This document shows, in pieces, positions 1 to 8,745 of a stretch of DNA of 64,000 bases. The position numbers were made by a program, and so were the translations under genes. This DNA comes from Solihabitans fulvus (GTDB lineage Bacteria; Actinomycetota; Actinomycetes; Mycobacteriales; Pseudonocardiaceae), in assembly GCF_008386585.1 (NCBI RefSeq), contig NZ_VUOB01000010.1, positions 62,001-126,000 on the forward strand. Reading direction: 5' to 3'. How positions within the stretch are numbered: the stretch's first letter is position 1; every line of letters begins with the position of its first letter. The notes under the pieces are model-generated. The model searched no databases. It saw only the letters and a list, made by a program, of their open reading frames with translations, and was not told the origin of the DNA.

Positions 1-165
1 CGGCTATCCCCTCAATCGGCCGTTCGTGTGGAGTTGACGCTAGAACAGCCCGCGCGGTTCCGGCGACTTTCCGACAACCTCGCGTTCGACACAGGTCACG
101 TCGAATTCGGCCCGGGTTTGATCAACTGGGCATCGAGGTCGGTCGAACTCCCCGAGACTAGGTCA

Positions 166-1170
166 GTGCGTGCCACCGATGAGTCGCAGGCCGAGGCCGT
201 CGAGTCCGAGACCGACTTCAGCACAGTGCGGAGGGTCGCCGGGGCCGCCCTCGCGGGGATCGGCGGCCTGGCGGTGGCCGGGGAGGGCAGGGTCAACGGC
301 CAGCTCGGCGCCCAGTTGGGCGACGGCGTCGCCGCCGCGCTGTTCACCTTCGGCTCCGGGTTGCTGTTGCTGGTCGCCGCCGTCGCCGCGCTGCCGGCCG
401 GCCGGCGGGGCGCGGCGCGGCTGCGCGCCGAGCTGCGCGGCGGCCGGTTGCGCTGGTGGCAGTGCCTCGGCGGGGTGTGCGGCGCGTTCCTGGTGACCAG
501 CCAGGGCGTGACCATCGCGCTGCTCGGCGTCGCCGTCTTCACGGTCGCGGTGGTCGCCGGGCAGGTGGTGAGCAGCCTCGTGGTGGACCGGGCCGGGGTC
601 GGGCCCGCTGGCCGGCAGCCGCTGACCGGGCCGAGGGTGGCCGGCGCGGCCCTCGCGGTGGTCGCCGTCGGCGTCGCGGTGTCCGGCGACTTCGGCAGGC
701 CGAGCGTGCTGTGGCTGGCCGTGCTCCCGGCGCTCGCCGGCGTGGCGGTCGGCTGGCAGCAGGCGGTCAACGGCCTGGTCCGCAGGGCCGCCGGCAACAC
801 GACGGTCGCCGCGATGGTCAACTTCGCGGTGGGGTTCGGCGCGCTGCTGCTCGTGTTCGGCGTCGACGTGCTGCTGCGCGGCACGCCGGCCGCCCCGCCC
901 GGCCAGTGGTGGCTGTACACGGCGGGATGCCTGGCGATCGTCGCCATCGGCACGTCGGTCGGGGCGGTGCGGCTGATCGGCGTGCTGATGGTCGGGCTGT
1001 GCTCGGTGTCCGGCCAGCTCGTCGGCTCGTTGCTGCTCGACCTGTTCGCGCCGACCGCAGGCCACCGGCTCGGCCCGTCCAGCCTGATCGGCACGGGTCT
1101 CACCCTGGTCGCGGTCGGCGTCGCGGCCGTCCGCACGCGCCGAGCGGACCGAACACACGCTCTGCGATGA
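166..1170 (+). CDS. DMT-superfamily transporter, YdcZ/DUF606 type
   Basis: Integral membrane protein of about 334 residues, probably a small-molecule exporter of the drug/metabolite transporter superfamily; the substrate cannot be read from sequence. It shows two similar halves, each with about five hydrophobic helices. The first half opens with a G-rich helix followed by [11 protein letters not shown], matching the N-x-x-L-G signature of DUF606 half-repeats; the second has the matching [10 protein letters not shown]. The frame stays open upstream to a GTG at position 28, but that extension is polar and atypical, so I prefer the GTG at 166; neither start has a strong ribosome site. The stop overlaps the folD start (ATGA), so the two are probably co-transcribed. 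Family fairly sure, start uncertain. Confidence 0.75.
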   Translation: MRATDESQAEAVESETDFSTVRRVAGAALAGIGGLAVAGEGRVNGQLGAQLGDGVAAALFTFGSGLLLLVAAVAALPAGRRGAARLRAELRGGRLRWWQCLGGVCGAFLVTSQGVTIALLGVAVFTVAVVAGQVVSSLVVDRAGVGPAGRQPLTGPRVAGAALAVVAVGVAVSGDFGRPSVLWLAVLPALAGVAVGWQQAVNGLVRRAAGNTTVAAMVNFAVGFGALLLVFGVDVLLRGTPAAPPGQWWLYTAGCLAIVAIGTSVGAVRLIGVLMVGLCSVSGQLVGSLLLDLFAPTAGHRLGPSSLIGTGLTLVAVGVAAVRTRRADRTHALR

Positions 1171-2048
1171 TGGCGGTCGTGACCGCGACGACTCTCGACG
1201 GCAAGGCCACCCGCGACGCGATCTTCGACGACCTGCGCGAGCGGGTCGCGGCGCTCGCCGAACGCGGGGCGGTGCCCGGCCTGGCCACCGTGCTGGTCGG
1301 CGACGACCCGGGCTCGCACTCCTACGTCAAGGGCAAGCACGCGGCCTGCGCCAAGGTCGGCATCACCTCGATCCGGCGCGACCTGCCGGCCGAGACCACC
1401 CAGGACGAGCTGAACGCGGTACTCGACGAGCTGAACGCGAACCCGGCGTGCACGGGGTACATCGTGCAGCTCCCGCTGCCCGGCCACCTGGACGCCGGGG
1501 CCGCGCTCGAGCGGATCGACCCGGCCAAGGACGCGGACGGCCTGCACCCGGTGAGCCTCGGCAAGCTGGTGCTCGGCGAGCAGGCCCCGCTGCCGGCCAC
1601 CCCGCGCGGCATCGTCGCGCTGCTGCGTCGCTACGAGGTGCCGATCGCGGGCGCGCACGTCACCGTCGTCGGCCGCGGCGTGACCGTTGGCCGCCCGATC
1701 GGGCTGCTGCTCACCAGGCGCACCGAGAACGCCACCGTGACGCTGTGCCACACCGGCACCAAGGACCTGGCCGCCGAGGTACGCAGGGCCGACATCGTCG
1801 TCGCGGCGGCCGGCCAGCCGGGGCTGATCACCGCGGACATGGTCAAGCCTGGCGCCGCGGTGCTCGACGTCGGCGTGAGCCGAACCGCCGATGGCAAGAT
1901 CGCCGGCGACATCGACCCGGCCGTCCGCGAGGTCGCCGGGTTCTTCTCGCCCAACCCCGGCGGCGTCGGGCCGATGACGATCGCGATGCTGCTGACCAAC
2001 ACCGTCGAGATCGCCGAGCGTGCGCTGGGCGGGCCCGCCGCGTCATGA
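1167..2048 (+). CDS. folD: Bifunctional methylenetetrahydrofolate dehydrogenase/cyclohydrolase FolD
   Basis: Cytosolic enzyme of one-carbon metabolism that interconverts 5,10-methylene-THF, methenyl-THF and 10-formyl-THF, supplying formyl groups to PurN and PurH, which lie further along the window. The 293-residue protein has the family's usual length. Visible motifs are [12 protein letters not shown] near residue 50 (Tyr and catalytic Lys), VQLPLP near 100, PATPRG near 143 (usually PCTPxG), the Rossmann loop [11 protein letters not shown] near 166, and NPGGVGPMT near 262. The ATG at 1167 overlaps the upstream stop by four bases, and a second ATG follows directly. The 3' end overlaps the next gene in the same ATGA style, indicating translational coupling. 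Identification is secure. Confidence 0.96.
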   Translation: MMAVVTATTLDGKATRDAIFDDLRERVAALAERGAVPGLATVLVGDDPGSHSYVKGKHAACAKVGITSIRRDLPAETTQDELNAVLDELNANPACTGYIVQLPLPGHLDAGAALERIDPAKDADGLHPVSLGKLVLGEQAPLPATPRGIVALLRRYEVPIAGAHVTVVGRGVTVGRPIGLLLTRRTENATVTLCHTGTKDLAAEVRRADIVVAAAGQPGLITADMVKPGAAVLDVGVSRTADGKIAGDIDPAVREVAGFFSPNPGGVGPMTIAMLLTNTVEIAERALGGPAAS

Positions 2049-2389
2049 GGCACAACCCGGGAGTTCGGGAGCCGGAGGCCGGCACCGGCGAGTCGGCCGG
2101 CGGGCAGCACCACCGGCGGTCCGGCGCGGCGGCGCACCTGCCGTTCGCGCTGGTGCTCGCGATCACCGGCGGCGGTCTGGTCCGGATCGTGCAGTACCAC
2201 TGGCGGCAGGGCGCGGTGCTGATCGGCTTCGCCCTGCTGGTGGCGGCGGTGCTGCGGGTGCTGATGTCCGACGAGCAGGCCGGCCTGCTCGCGATCCGGC
2301 GGCGTGGCGTCGACGTGCTGATCTACCTGCTGTTCGGGATCGCGATGACGGTCATCTCGGTGACCATCGCCGGCGGCTGGCTCAGCTAG
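2045..2389 (+). CDS. Small membrane protein, DUF3017 family
   Basis: A 114-residue protein with a polar, Gly/His-rich N-terminus of about 35 residues followed by three hydrophobic helices (roughly residues 37-53, 60-76 and 93-112). The pattern fits DUF3017, which in actinobacteria is regularly encoded directly after folD; its function is unknown. The ATG at 2045 overlaps the folD stop (ATGA), so expression is coupled to folD. No catalytic motif is visible. The family call rests on size, topology and the folD neighbourhood. Confidence 0.8.
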   Translation: MRHNPGVREPEAGTGESAGGQHHRRSGAAAHLPFALVLAITGGGLVRIVQYHWRQGAVLIGFALLVAAVLRVLMSDEQAGLLAIRRRGVDVLIYLLFGIAMTVISVTIAGGWLS

Positions 2390-2535
2390 TTTCCATTTAG
2401 TTTTTTCTTAATTTCCGTTGCCCGCCAAGGAATCCCAGCTCACCACGGGCCTGGCGGCCGACTGGCGGTACCCGCCGCCCACGAAACCCAAGTCGACCTT
2501 GACAGCGTGTCGCCCGACGATCAGGCTGTCCCATA

Positions 2536-2553
2536 GTCCTACTGTCATAGGAC
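2536..2553. promoter_or_regulatory. Palindromic operator candidate upstream of the GntR/ABC operon
   Basis: A perfect inverted repeat, GTCCTA-N6-TAGGAC, ends 19 bases before the GTG start of the GntR regulator. YtrA-type GntR proteins commonly bind inverted repeats in their own promoters, so this is the natural autoregulatory operator. A TTGACA hexamer lies upstream at 2499-2504, but no well-spaced -10 box is obvious. The rest of 2390-2572 holds an AT-rich stretch after the DUF3017 stop and no gene. Confidence 0.6.
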
Positions 2554-2572
2554 AACAGAGAGGCCGTCGCGA

Positions 2573-2980
2573 GTGATCGAGTTCGTGTTGGACGGCCGGT
2601 CGAAGGTGAACACCTACATGCAGCTCGTGCAGCAGGTGAAACAGGCCCTGCGCGTGGGTCTGCTCGCGCCGGGGGACCGACTGCCGAAGGTGCGCGACGT
2701 CGCGCAGTCACTGGCGATCAACCCGAACACGGTGCTGAAGGCGTATCGCGAGCTGGAGATCGAGGGCCTCGCGGAGGGCAGGCCGGGGGTGGGCACGTTC
2801 GTCACGCGCACCCTCGCCGGCGCGTCCCTGCCCAACCAGTCCGAGCTGCGCGCCGACCTGGTGGCGTGGCTGCACCGGGCGCAGGCCGCCGGGCTGACGC
2901 ACGAGGACGTCACCGCCCTGGTCGAGACGACGATGCGCGCCACGCTCCCCGCCGAATCGCCGCAGCCGAAAACCACGTGA
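2573..2980 (+). CDS. GntR-family transcriptional regulator, YtrA subfamily
   Basis: A 135-residue repressor-type protein. Residues about 10-75 form the GntR winged helix (LAPGDRLPKVRDVAQSLAIN, then NTVLKAYRELEIEGL and the wing GRPGVGTF). The C-terminal part is only about 50 residues, which is the hallmark of the YtrA subfamily as opposed to the FadR or HutC types with large effector domains. The GTG start at 2573 follows a purine-rich AGAGAGG. The gene is the first of a three-gene operon with an ABC ATPase and permease, the classic YtrA arrangement in which the regulator controls an ABC exporter, often induced by cell-envelope stress. The palindrome just upstream is its probable operator. Confidence 0.9.
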   Translation: MIEFVLDGRSKVNTYMQLVQQVKQALRVGLLAPGDRLPKVRDVAQSLAINPNTVLKAYRELEIEGLAEGRPGVGTFVTRTLAGASLPNQSELRADLVAWLHRAQAAGLTHEDVTALVETTMRATLPAESPQPKTT

Positions 2981-2990
2981 GAGGCACGAC

Positions 2991-3881
2991 ATGGACATGG
3001 TGCTGGAGACCGACCAACTGGGTAAACGCTACGGAGGCAACTGGGCGCTGCGGGACTGTTCGCTGCACCTGCCGGCCGGACGCGTCGCCGCGCTCGTCGG
3101 GCCCAACGGCGCTGGCAAAAGCACGCTCCTGCACCTGGCCGTCGGGCTGTTACGCCCCGACGCCGGGACGGTGCGGATCTTCGGCGAATCCCCCTACGCC
3201 AACACCTCCATCCTGGCCGACATCGGCTTCGTCGCCCAGGACACCCCGGTGTACCGGGACTTCTCCGCGACCGAGCTGGTCACCATGGGCGGCAAGCTGA
3301 ACGAGCGCTGGGACGCGACGCTGGCCCGCACCAGGCTTGCGCAGCTCGGCATCCCACCGGACAAGCCGGTCGGCCGGCTGTCCGGCGGGCAGCGCGCACA
3401 GGTCGCGCTCGCCCTCGCGCTGGCGAAACGGCCCCGGCTGCTGCTGCTGGACGAGCCGGTCGCCAGCCTAGACCCGTTGGCGCGTAGGGAGTTCCTCCAG
3501 TCGCTGATGGGCAGCGTCGCCGAAGCCGGCACCACCGTGCTGCTGTCCTCGCACCTGCTCGCCGACCTCGAACGCGTCTGCGACCACGTGATCGTGCTGA
3601 GCACCGCGCGGGCGCGGCTATCCGGCTCCGTCGACGAAATCGTCGACGGGCACCGGCAGTTGGTCGGCCCCCGGCACGGCGGCGAGCCGATCCGCGGCGT
3701 CGCGGAGATCGTGCGGGCCAGCCACACCGACCGGCAGTCCACCTTGTTGGTCCGCACCAACGGATCCATCAACGATCCGGCGTGGACGGTGCACGAGGTC
3801 ACGCTGGAGGACCTCATCCTGGCCTACCTCGCCGACGGCGACACGAACACGAACCACGAGGCATGGGGGGTGCCGGCATGA
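2991..3881 (+). CDS. ABC transporter ATP-binding protein
   Basis: The 296-residue nucleotide-binding subunit of an ABC-2 type exporter, acting at the cytoplasmic face of the membrane. Walker A is GPNGAGKST (about residues 37-45), the signature is LSGGQRAQ (about 129-136), and Walker B is LLLLDEP (about 151-157). The H-loop histidine lies in LLSSHL. It starts 10 bases after the GntR stop and overlaps the permease start by ATGA. With a YtrA-type regulator in front, a role in exporting a drug, peptide or lipid under envelope stress is plausible, but the substrate is unknown. Confidence 0.93.
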   Translation: MDMVLETDQLGKRYGGNWALRDCSLHLPAGRVAALVGPNGAGKSTLLHLAVGLLRPDAGTVRIFGESPYANTSILADIGFVAQDTPVYRDFSATELVTMGGKLNERWDATLARTRLAQLGIPPDKPVGRLSGGQRAQVALALALAKRPRLLLLDEPVASLDPLARREFLQSLMGSVAEAGTTVLLSSHLLADLERVCDHVIVLSTARARLSGSVDEIVDGHRQLVGPRHGGEPIRGVAEIVRASHTDRQSTLLVRTNGSINDPAWTVHEVTLEDLILAYLADGDTNTNHEAWGVPA

Positions 3882-4873
3882 TCTGGCTGACCTGGCGGCA
3901 ACACCGCAAGCAGGCCCTGTTCACCGCCATCGGGCTCGCGGTCCTCGCCGCGCTGATCATCCCGACGGGCCTCGCGATGCGGGGCACCTTCGACCGGCTC
4001 GGGCTGACCGACTGCGTCGCGAAGCTGGGCACCGCCCAGCTGTCCCAGACCCCCATCGGCGCCGGCACCTGCGACGCGGCGTTCCGCGAGTTCAACGGCC
4101 AGTACCGCGTGTTCGGCATGATCGGCGTGCTGTTCCTGTTCCTGCCGTTGGTGGTCGGGCTGTTCTGGGGCGCGCCGCTGGTCGCCCGCGAGATCGAGCA
4201 GGGCACCCATCGGCTGGTCTGGACGCAGGGCATCAGCCGACGGCACTGGGCGCTGGTGAAGTTCGGAATGGTCGGCGCCGCAACGCTTGTGGCCTCGGCG
4301 CTCTACGGGTTCGGCGTGTCCTGGTGGATGACCCCGCTGAGTCAGGCAGGGCAGCTGACCCGCTTCGACGTGTTCTACTTCGACATGCAGGGCCTCGCGC
4401 CGATCGGCTACACGCTCTTCGCGGTCGCGCTCGGCGTGTTCGCCGGCACCGTCTGGCCGAAGGTGCTGCCCGCGATGGCCGCCACCCTGGCCGGTTTCGT
4501 CGGTGTGCGAGTCGCGCTCACCACGCTGGCCCGGCCGAACTACCTGCCGGCCGAAACGCTCACCTACCCCGTGCAGGGCGCGATCGTCCAACCGAACACG
4601 GCGCTCGGCGACTGGGTGCTGTCGCACGGCGTCCGGGACGCCGCCGGCAAGCTCGTCGCGGCCAACGCGGAGATCATGTGCCCGCCGAACGCGACGGGCC
4701 CCGGCGCGAGCTGCGGCGCTGACATGGGCGTCGGAGCTGGCTCGTACAACTGGCAGCTCTTCCAACCGGGCAGCCGATTCTGGGCCTTCCAGGGAATCGA
4801 GACCGGGATCTTCCTCGTCCTCGTGGTGCTCCTGGCCTACTTCGCCGTCCGACGCATCCGCCGCATTTCCTGA
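3878..4873 (+). CDS. ABC-2 type transporter permease subunit
   Basis: A 331-residue integral membrane partner of the preceding ATPase. It begins with WLTWRQHRKQ, a motif common to actinobacterial ABC permeases of this kind, then about six hydrophobic segments (near residues 14-32, 85-105, 130-148, 165-190, 200-215 and 305-325). There are extracytoplasmic loops after the first and fifth helices; the long second loop carries two cysteines (CPPN and CGAD) that could form a disulfide. The ATG at 3878 overlaps the ATPase stop by ATGA. It ends the operon ahead of a strong terminator. Confidence 0.88.
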   Translation: MIWLTWRQHRKQALFTAIGLAVLAALIIPTGLAMRGTFDRLGLTDCVAKLGTAQLSQTPIGAGTCDAAFREFNGQYRVFGMIGVLFLFLPLVVGLFWGAPLVAREIEQGTHRLVWTQGISRRHWALVKFGMVGAATLVASALYGFGVSWWMTPLSQAGQLTRFDVFYFDMQGLAPIGYTLFAVALGVFAGTVWPKVLPAMAATLAGFVGVRVALTTLARPNYLPAETLTYPVQGAIVQPNTALGDWVLSHGVRDAAGKLVAANAEIMCPPNATGPGASCGADMGVGAGSYNWQLFQPGSRFWAFQGIETGIFLVLVVLLAYFAVRRIRRIS

Positions 4874-4895
4874 GTCAGCATTTCCCGGCTACGCG

Positions 4896-4932
4896 GAACG
4901 GGATCGCCCGGAATGGTCCGGCGATCCCGTTC
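4896..4932. terminator. Bidirectional intrinsic terminator hairpin
   Basis: A perfect 13-bp stem (GAACGGGATCGCC / GGCGATCCCGTTC) with an 11-base loop lies between the convergent ABC permease and LuxR-SARP regulator genes. The right-arm segment GATCCCGTTCTG is repeated directly at 4938-4949, suggesting a small local duplication. Confidence 0.8.
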
Positions 4933-4972
4933 TGCTGATCCCGTTCTGGGGAAAAACCGGTGGCAGGCGCGG

Positions 4973-6154
4973 CTATTCGTCGCCGAAAAGCGTGTCGTCG
5001 CCGCGCAGCACCGCCTGCTGCGCCCGCCGGAGCACCGAGCCGGGCTCCATGCCGAGGTCGTCGATCAGCCTGCGGCGCGTCTGGGTGTACACGGCCAGCG
5101 CGTCGGCCCGCCGGCCGCTGCGGTACATGGCGTGCATCAGCAACACGGCAAGCGGCTCGCTGTGCGGGTGCTCCGGCACCAGGGCCCACAGCTCGCCGAC
5201 CGCCTCGGCGTGCCGGCCGAGCCGCAGCTGCCACGACAGCTTCCGCAGCGACAGCGCCATCCTGCGCTCGGTCAGCCGCAGCCGCTCCAGCTCGGCGAAC
5301 GGCCCCGGCAGCGTGGCCAGCGGCTCGCCCTGGAACAGGTCGAGCGCCCTCGCGTACCCGGCGACCGCCTCGGCCAGGTCGCCGGACCGCTGCACCCGGT
5401 CCGACTCGGCGACGATCTCCTCCATCCGCGTCGAGTCGAGCGACATCCCGGCGCCGACGAAGCGGTAGCCGCACCTGTCCCGGCTGATCACCGAGTCGGG
5501 CCTGCTGTCGCCGAGCTTGAGGCACTTGCGCAGCCGGTACACGTACACCGGCACGACGTTCCCGACCGGCGACTCCAGCCCCCAGACCCCGTCCAGCAGC
5601 TCCCGCTGGCTGACCGTCACGTCCGGGCGCAGCGCCAACGCGGCCAACAGCGCCTGCTGGCGGACCGGCCCGAGGTCGAGCGGCTCGTCGTCGCACCAGG
5701 CCCGCAACTGGCCGAGCACCGACAGCCGAAGCCGGGGCCCCTTGACCGGGGCCGGGGCCTGCGCGGGCACCGACACCGACACGACGCTCGACGCGACCGG
5801 CGGCAACGCCGGCTCCCGGAAGGTCATCCGCAGCGCCTGGCCCGCCGGCTTCTCCGCCCACACCGCCTGGCCCTTGCCGACCGGAGCAGGCCACTGGCCG
5901 GGGATGACGATCCCGTGGTCGAATGCGTAGACGATGGCGGCGGCCCGGTCGCGCAGCCCGAGCTTGGTCAGGATCCGCGCGGTGTGGCTCGCCACGGCGA
6001 CGTCGGAGATGCCGAGCCGGGCCGCGATCTCGGAGTTGGTCAGGCCCCTGCCGACCACCCGAAGCACCTCGTGCTCGCGGACCGTGAGCATTCTGGCGGC
6101 GGCCGGACGCACCGCGGCACCGAGCAGCTGGTCGGCGGATGTGGTCGGCGCCAT
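4973..6154 (-). CDS. Transcriptional regulator with N-terminal LuxR HTH and C-terminal SARP (wHTH + BTAD)
   Basis: A 393-residue regulator with an unusual order of domains. Residues about 22-85 are a LuxR/GerE helix-turn-helix (LTVREHEVLRVVGRGLTNSEIAARLGI in part, then ASHTARILTKLGLRDRA). After a linker rich in Pro, Ala and Val, residues about 140-225 form an OmpR-type winged helix (LSVLGQLRAW ... QQALLAALALRP ... VYVYRLRKCL), and about 235-390 a bacterial transcriptional activation domain ending in LGMEPGSVLR. The last two modules are the SARP layout. An ATG start with GGGGAG six bases upstream supports the N-terminus. It is divergent from the NACHT gene. Targets are unknown; SARPs usually activate secondary-metabolite genes, none of which is visible here. 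Confidence 0.82.
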   Translation of the reverse strand: MAPTTSADQLLGAAVRPAAARMLTVREHEVLRVVGRGLTNSEIAARLGISDVAVASHTARILTKLGLRDRAAAIVYAFDHGIVIPGQWPAPVGKGQAVWAEKPAGQALRMTFREPALPPVASSVVSVSVPAQAPAPVKGPRLRLSVLGQLRAWCDDEPLDLGPVRQQALLAALALRPDVTVSQRELLDGVWGLESPVGNVVPVYVYRLRKCLKLGDSRPDSVISRDRCGYRFVGAGMSLDSTRMEEIVAESDRVQRSGDLAEAVAGYARALDLFQGEPLATLPGPFAELERLRLTERRMALSLRKLSWQLRLGRHAEAVGELWALVPEHPHSEPLAVLLMHAMYRSGRRADALAVYTQTRRRLIDDLGMEPGSVLRRAQQAVLRGDDTLFGDE

Positions 6155-6232
6155 GGCGGACTCCCCGTTCTTCGCGATGTGGCCGGAGTCCTGATCGTGG
6201 CGTTCGGGCCGGTCAACGGGCCAGGCCAGGGA

Positions 6233-6252
6233 ACCGGCCGTTTATGGCCGGT
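6233..6252. promoter_or_regulatory. Inverted repeat in divergent regulator intergenic region
   Basis: ACCGGCC-N6-GGCCGGT is a perfect 7-bp inverted repeat in the 166-base gap between the divergent LuxR-SARP and XRE-NACHT genes. It could be an operator for either regulator or a short hairpin. No clear -35/-10 pair was identified. Confidence 0.35.
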
Positions 6253-6320
6253 AGGCCCATCAGTACTGAGCACTAGAGTTCGCACCTGGGAACAGACGCC
6301 ATGACGGAAGGGCCGCCGGC

Positions 6321-8720
6321 TTGACGAACCAGTTCGGCGCGCTGCTCCGGCGGCTGCGGCGCCAGGCGGGCCTGACCCAGGAGCGGCTGTCGGAACGGTC
6401 CGGCATCGGCGTCCGGACCATCCGCGGCTTCGAGACCGGCGAGCGCACCGACCCCAGGGTGGCGACGGTACGGATGCTGGCCGACGCGCTGGCGCTCGCC
6501 CCGGCCGATCGGGACGAGCTGCTGGCCGCGGCGGCGGGCCCGACCGGGCCCGAGCCGTCGGCACCGCCGGAGGCGGGCGGCACCGGGCACGTGTCCGAGC
6601 ACCGGCCGGAACCGGGGGCCTCGGCCGGGCGGTCTCGCTCGGCGCTGCACGACACGTTGGCCGAGACGGCCGACCAGCTCGCGCTGACGGTGGGCACCCG
6701 CTGGCAGCGCGAGGAGGAGCAGCGGCAGATCCAGGACCCGTTCCCGCTGCCGGTGCGGTGGCAGGCTGCGGACGAACACCTGATGGACCACTGGGCCAAC
6801 ATCCGCCGCGCCCCGGCCGGCGAGCGCCCCGGCCCGCTCGACCTCGCCGGCGAGCTGGACGGGATCCTCGACGCCTACCAGCGGTTACCGTCCGGCCGCC
6901 TGGTGGTGCTCGGCAGGGCCGGCTCGGGAAAGACGATCCTGACCGTGCGGTTCGTCCTCGACCTGCTCAGGAAGCGGGCCCGCGCGAACGCCGTGCCGGT
7001 GATCTTCAACCTCGGCTCGTGGAGCCCGACCACCACCTCGCTGCGCGAATGGCTGACCGGCCAGCTCGTGCGCGACTACCCCGGCCTGGCCGCGCCGGGC
7101 CCCGGCGGGTCGACGCTCGCCGCCGCGCTGGTCGAGGCCGACCTGGTGCTGCCCGTCCTCGACGGGTTCGACGAGATCGCCCATGGCCTGCACCGCGCCG
7201 CGCTGGAGGCCCTCAACGCCACCACCCTGCCGATGCTGCTCACCAGCCGGCCCGCCGAGTATGCCGCCGCCGTGGCCGGCACGGACGTGCTGACCTCGGC
7301 GGCCTGCGTCGAGCTGGTCGACCTCACCCTGACGGACGTGGTCAACTACCTGCCGCGCACCACCAGGAGGACCTCGGCCGAGGCGACCGTCTGGGATCCC
7401 GTGCTGGCCGAGCTGCGCGAACGGCCCGACAGCGCGGCCAGCGTCAACCTCGCCGCAGTGCTGACCACGCCGCTGATGGTCATGCTCGCCCGCACGATCT
7501 ACAGCAACACCCCCGACCACGATCCGGCGACGCTGCTGGACACCGGGCGGTTCGGCACTCCGGAGGCCCTCGAGGACCACCTGCTGGACAGCTTCATCCC
7601 CACCGTCTACCGCTACCAGCCCGACACCGGGCAGCACCGGCCCCGACGCCGGCAGTGGGACCCCGACCGCGCCGAGCACTGGCTCGGCTACCTCGCCGGA
7701 CACCTCCACCGGCTCGGCACGCACGACCTCGCCTGGTGGCAGCTCGGCACGAGCATGCGCCGCTCGTCGCGCGCGGCCGCGGTCGGTGTCCTGGCCGGGC
7801 TGCTGATCGGCATCGTGGAATGGCTCGTCGCCGGCGTCCTCGGCGGGTTCCTCGGCGGGTTCGACGTCGGCTTCGGCGTCTGGTTGCGGTACAGCCTCGC
7901 GGACGCGCTCATCGTGGGCGGCACGGCCGGGCTCGCCTTCGGGTCCATGCACTGGCTGACCAGCCGGCCCGGCGGCACGACCTTCGAGCCCTCGCGCGTG
8001 CACATCCAGTTCCGGGGCTCGACCAGGAAGGTCAGGCGACGCCTCGCCCGCCGGATCGTGGTCGGCCTGGCCGGCGGCCTGATGTTCGGCGTCGGCTACG
8101 GCCTGGTCTTCGGGGGCGTGCAGGGAATCCTGTCCGGCTACCTCGAGACGTGGCTGCGGGCGGGGCTCATCGACGCGTCCGTGTGGGGGCTCGTCTTCGG
8201 GCTCGGCGCCGGGCTCGTGTACGGGCTGATGAGCTGGCTTGAGGCGCCGCTGGACATCAGGTTGGCCGCCAGCCCCACCGAACTGCTGAACACCAACCGC
8301 AGGACCGTCGGCCTCCAACTGCTCGTGTGGGTGCCGGTGTTCGGGCTCACGGTCGTGCTTGGCGGCGTGCTCTCCGTCGCGCTTCTCCAGGGAATCCTCG
8401 GCCCGCTCGTGTTCACCGTGCTTGGCGGCATCGTGTGGGGGCTCGTCGGCGGGATCGGCGGCGGGATCGGTTACGCGATCAGCCTGACCGCCTGGGGCCG
8501 GTGGGTGGCGCTGGCGCGCATTTGGCTGCCGCTAAGGGGACGGCTGCCGTTGGCGGTGACCGATTTCCTCGACGACGCCTATCAGCGGGGCGTGCTGCGT
8601 CAGGCCGGCGCGGTCTACCAGTTCCGGCACGCGAGACTCCAGGACCATTTGACGAACGGTTTTCGGGCGCGCCAACGGAAAACCCACTCACGGAAATCGC
8701 GCCGACGGAAACCCGACTGA
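6321..8720 (+). CDS. XRE-HTH / NACHT NTPase / multi-TM protein
   Basis: A 799-residue STAND-type NTPase. Residues about 5-65 are an XRE/Cro helix-turn-helix (LLRRLRRQAGLTQERLSERSGI). A linker leads to a NACHT domain: P-loop GRAGSGKT near 198, Walker B LPVLDGFDEI near 275, and the arginine sensor LLTSRP near 305. Residues about 490-740 hold at least five to six Gly-rich hydrophobic helices arranged as repeated hairpins. The C-terminus contains GAVYQFRHARLQDHL, a motif I recognise from other actinobacterial NACHT proteins. The TTG start at 6321 is chosen because GGAAGGG lies eight bases upstream; a nearby ATG at 6301 is in another frame. Bacterial NACHT proteins include antiphage effectors and development regulators; this one's role is unknown. 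Confidence 0.85.
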   Translation: MTNQFGALLRRLRRQAGLTQERLSERSGIGVRTIRGFETGERTDPRVATVRMLADALALAPADRDELLAAAAGPTGPEPSAPPEAGGTGHVSEHRPEPGASAGRSRSALHDTLAETADQLALTVGTRWQREEEQRQIQDPFPLPVRWQAADEHLMDHWANIRRAPAGERPGPLDLAGELDGILDAYQRLPSGRLVVLGRAGSGKTILTVRFVLDLLRKRARANAVPVIFNLGSWSPTTTSLREWLTGQLVRDYPGLAAPGPGGSTLAAALVEADLVLPVLDGFDEIAHGLHRAALEALNATTLPMLLTSRPAEYAAAVAGTDVLTSAACVELVDLTLTDVVNYLPRTTRRTSAEATVWDPVLAELRERPDSAASVNLAAVLTTPLMVMLARTIYSNTPDHDPATLLDTGRFGTPEALEDHLLDSFIPTVYRYQPDTGQHRPRRRQWDPDRAEHWLGYLAGHLHRLGTHDLAWWQLGTSMRRSSRAAAVGVLAGLLIGIVEWLVAGVLGGFLGGFDVGFGVWLRYSLADALIVGGTAGLAFGSMHWLTSRPGGTTFEPSRVHIQFRGSTRKVRRRLARRIVVGLAGGLMFGVGYGLVFGGVQGILSGYLETWLRAGLIDASVWGLVFGLGAGLVYGLMSWLEAPLDIRLAASPTELLNTNRRTVGLQLLVWVPVFGLTVVLGGVLSVALLQGILGPLVFTVLGGIVWGLVGGIGGGIGYAISLTAWGRWVALARIWLPLRGRLPLAVTDFLDDAYQRGVLRQAGAVYQFRHARLQDHLTNGFRARQRKTHSRKSRRRKPD

Positions 8721-8745
8721 CGGAATCCGACTGACGGGAAAGCGG

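Noticed and set aside
1..165. N-terminal extension of the DMT transporter from GTG 28
   Set aside because: The 46 extra residues are polar and unlike the family, whose first helix begins about 25 residues after GTG 166.
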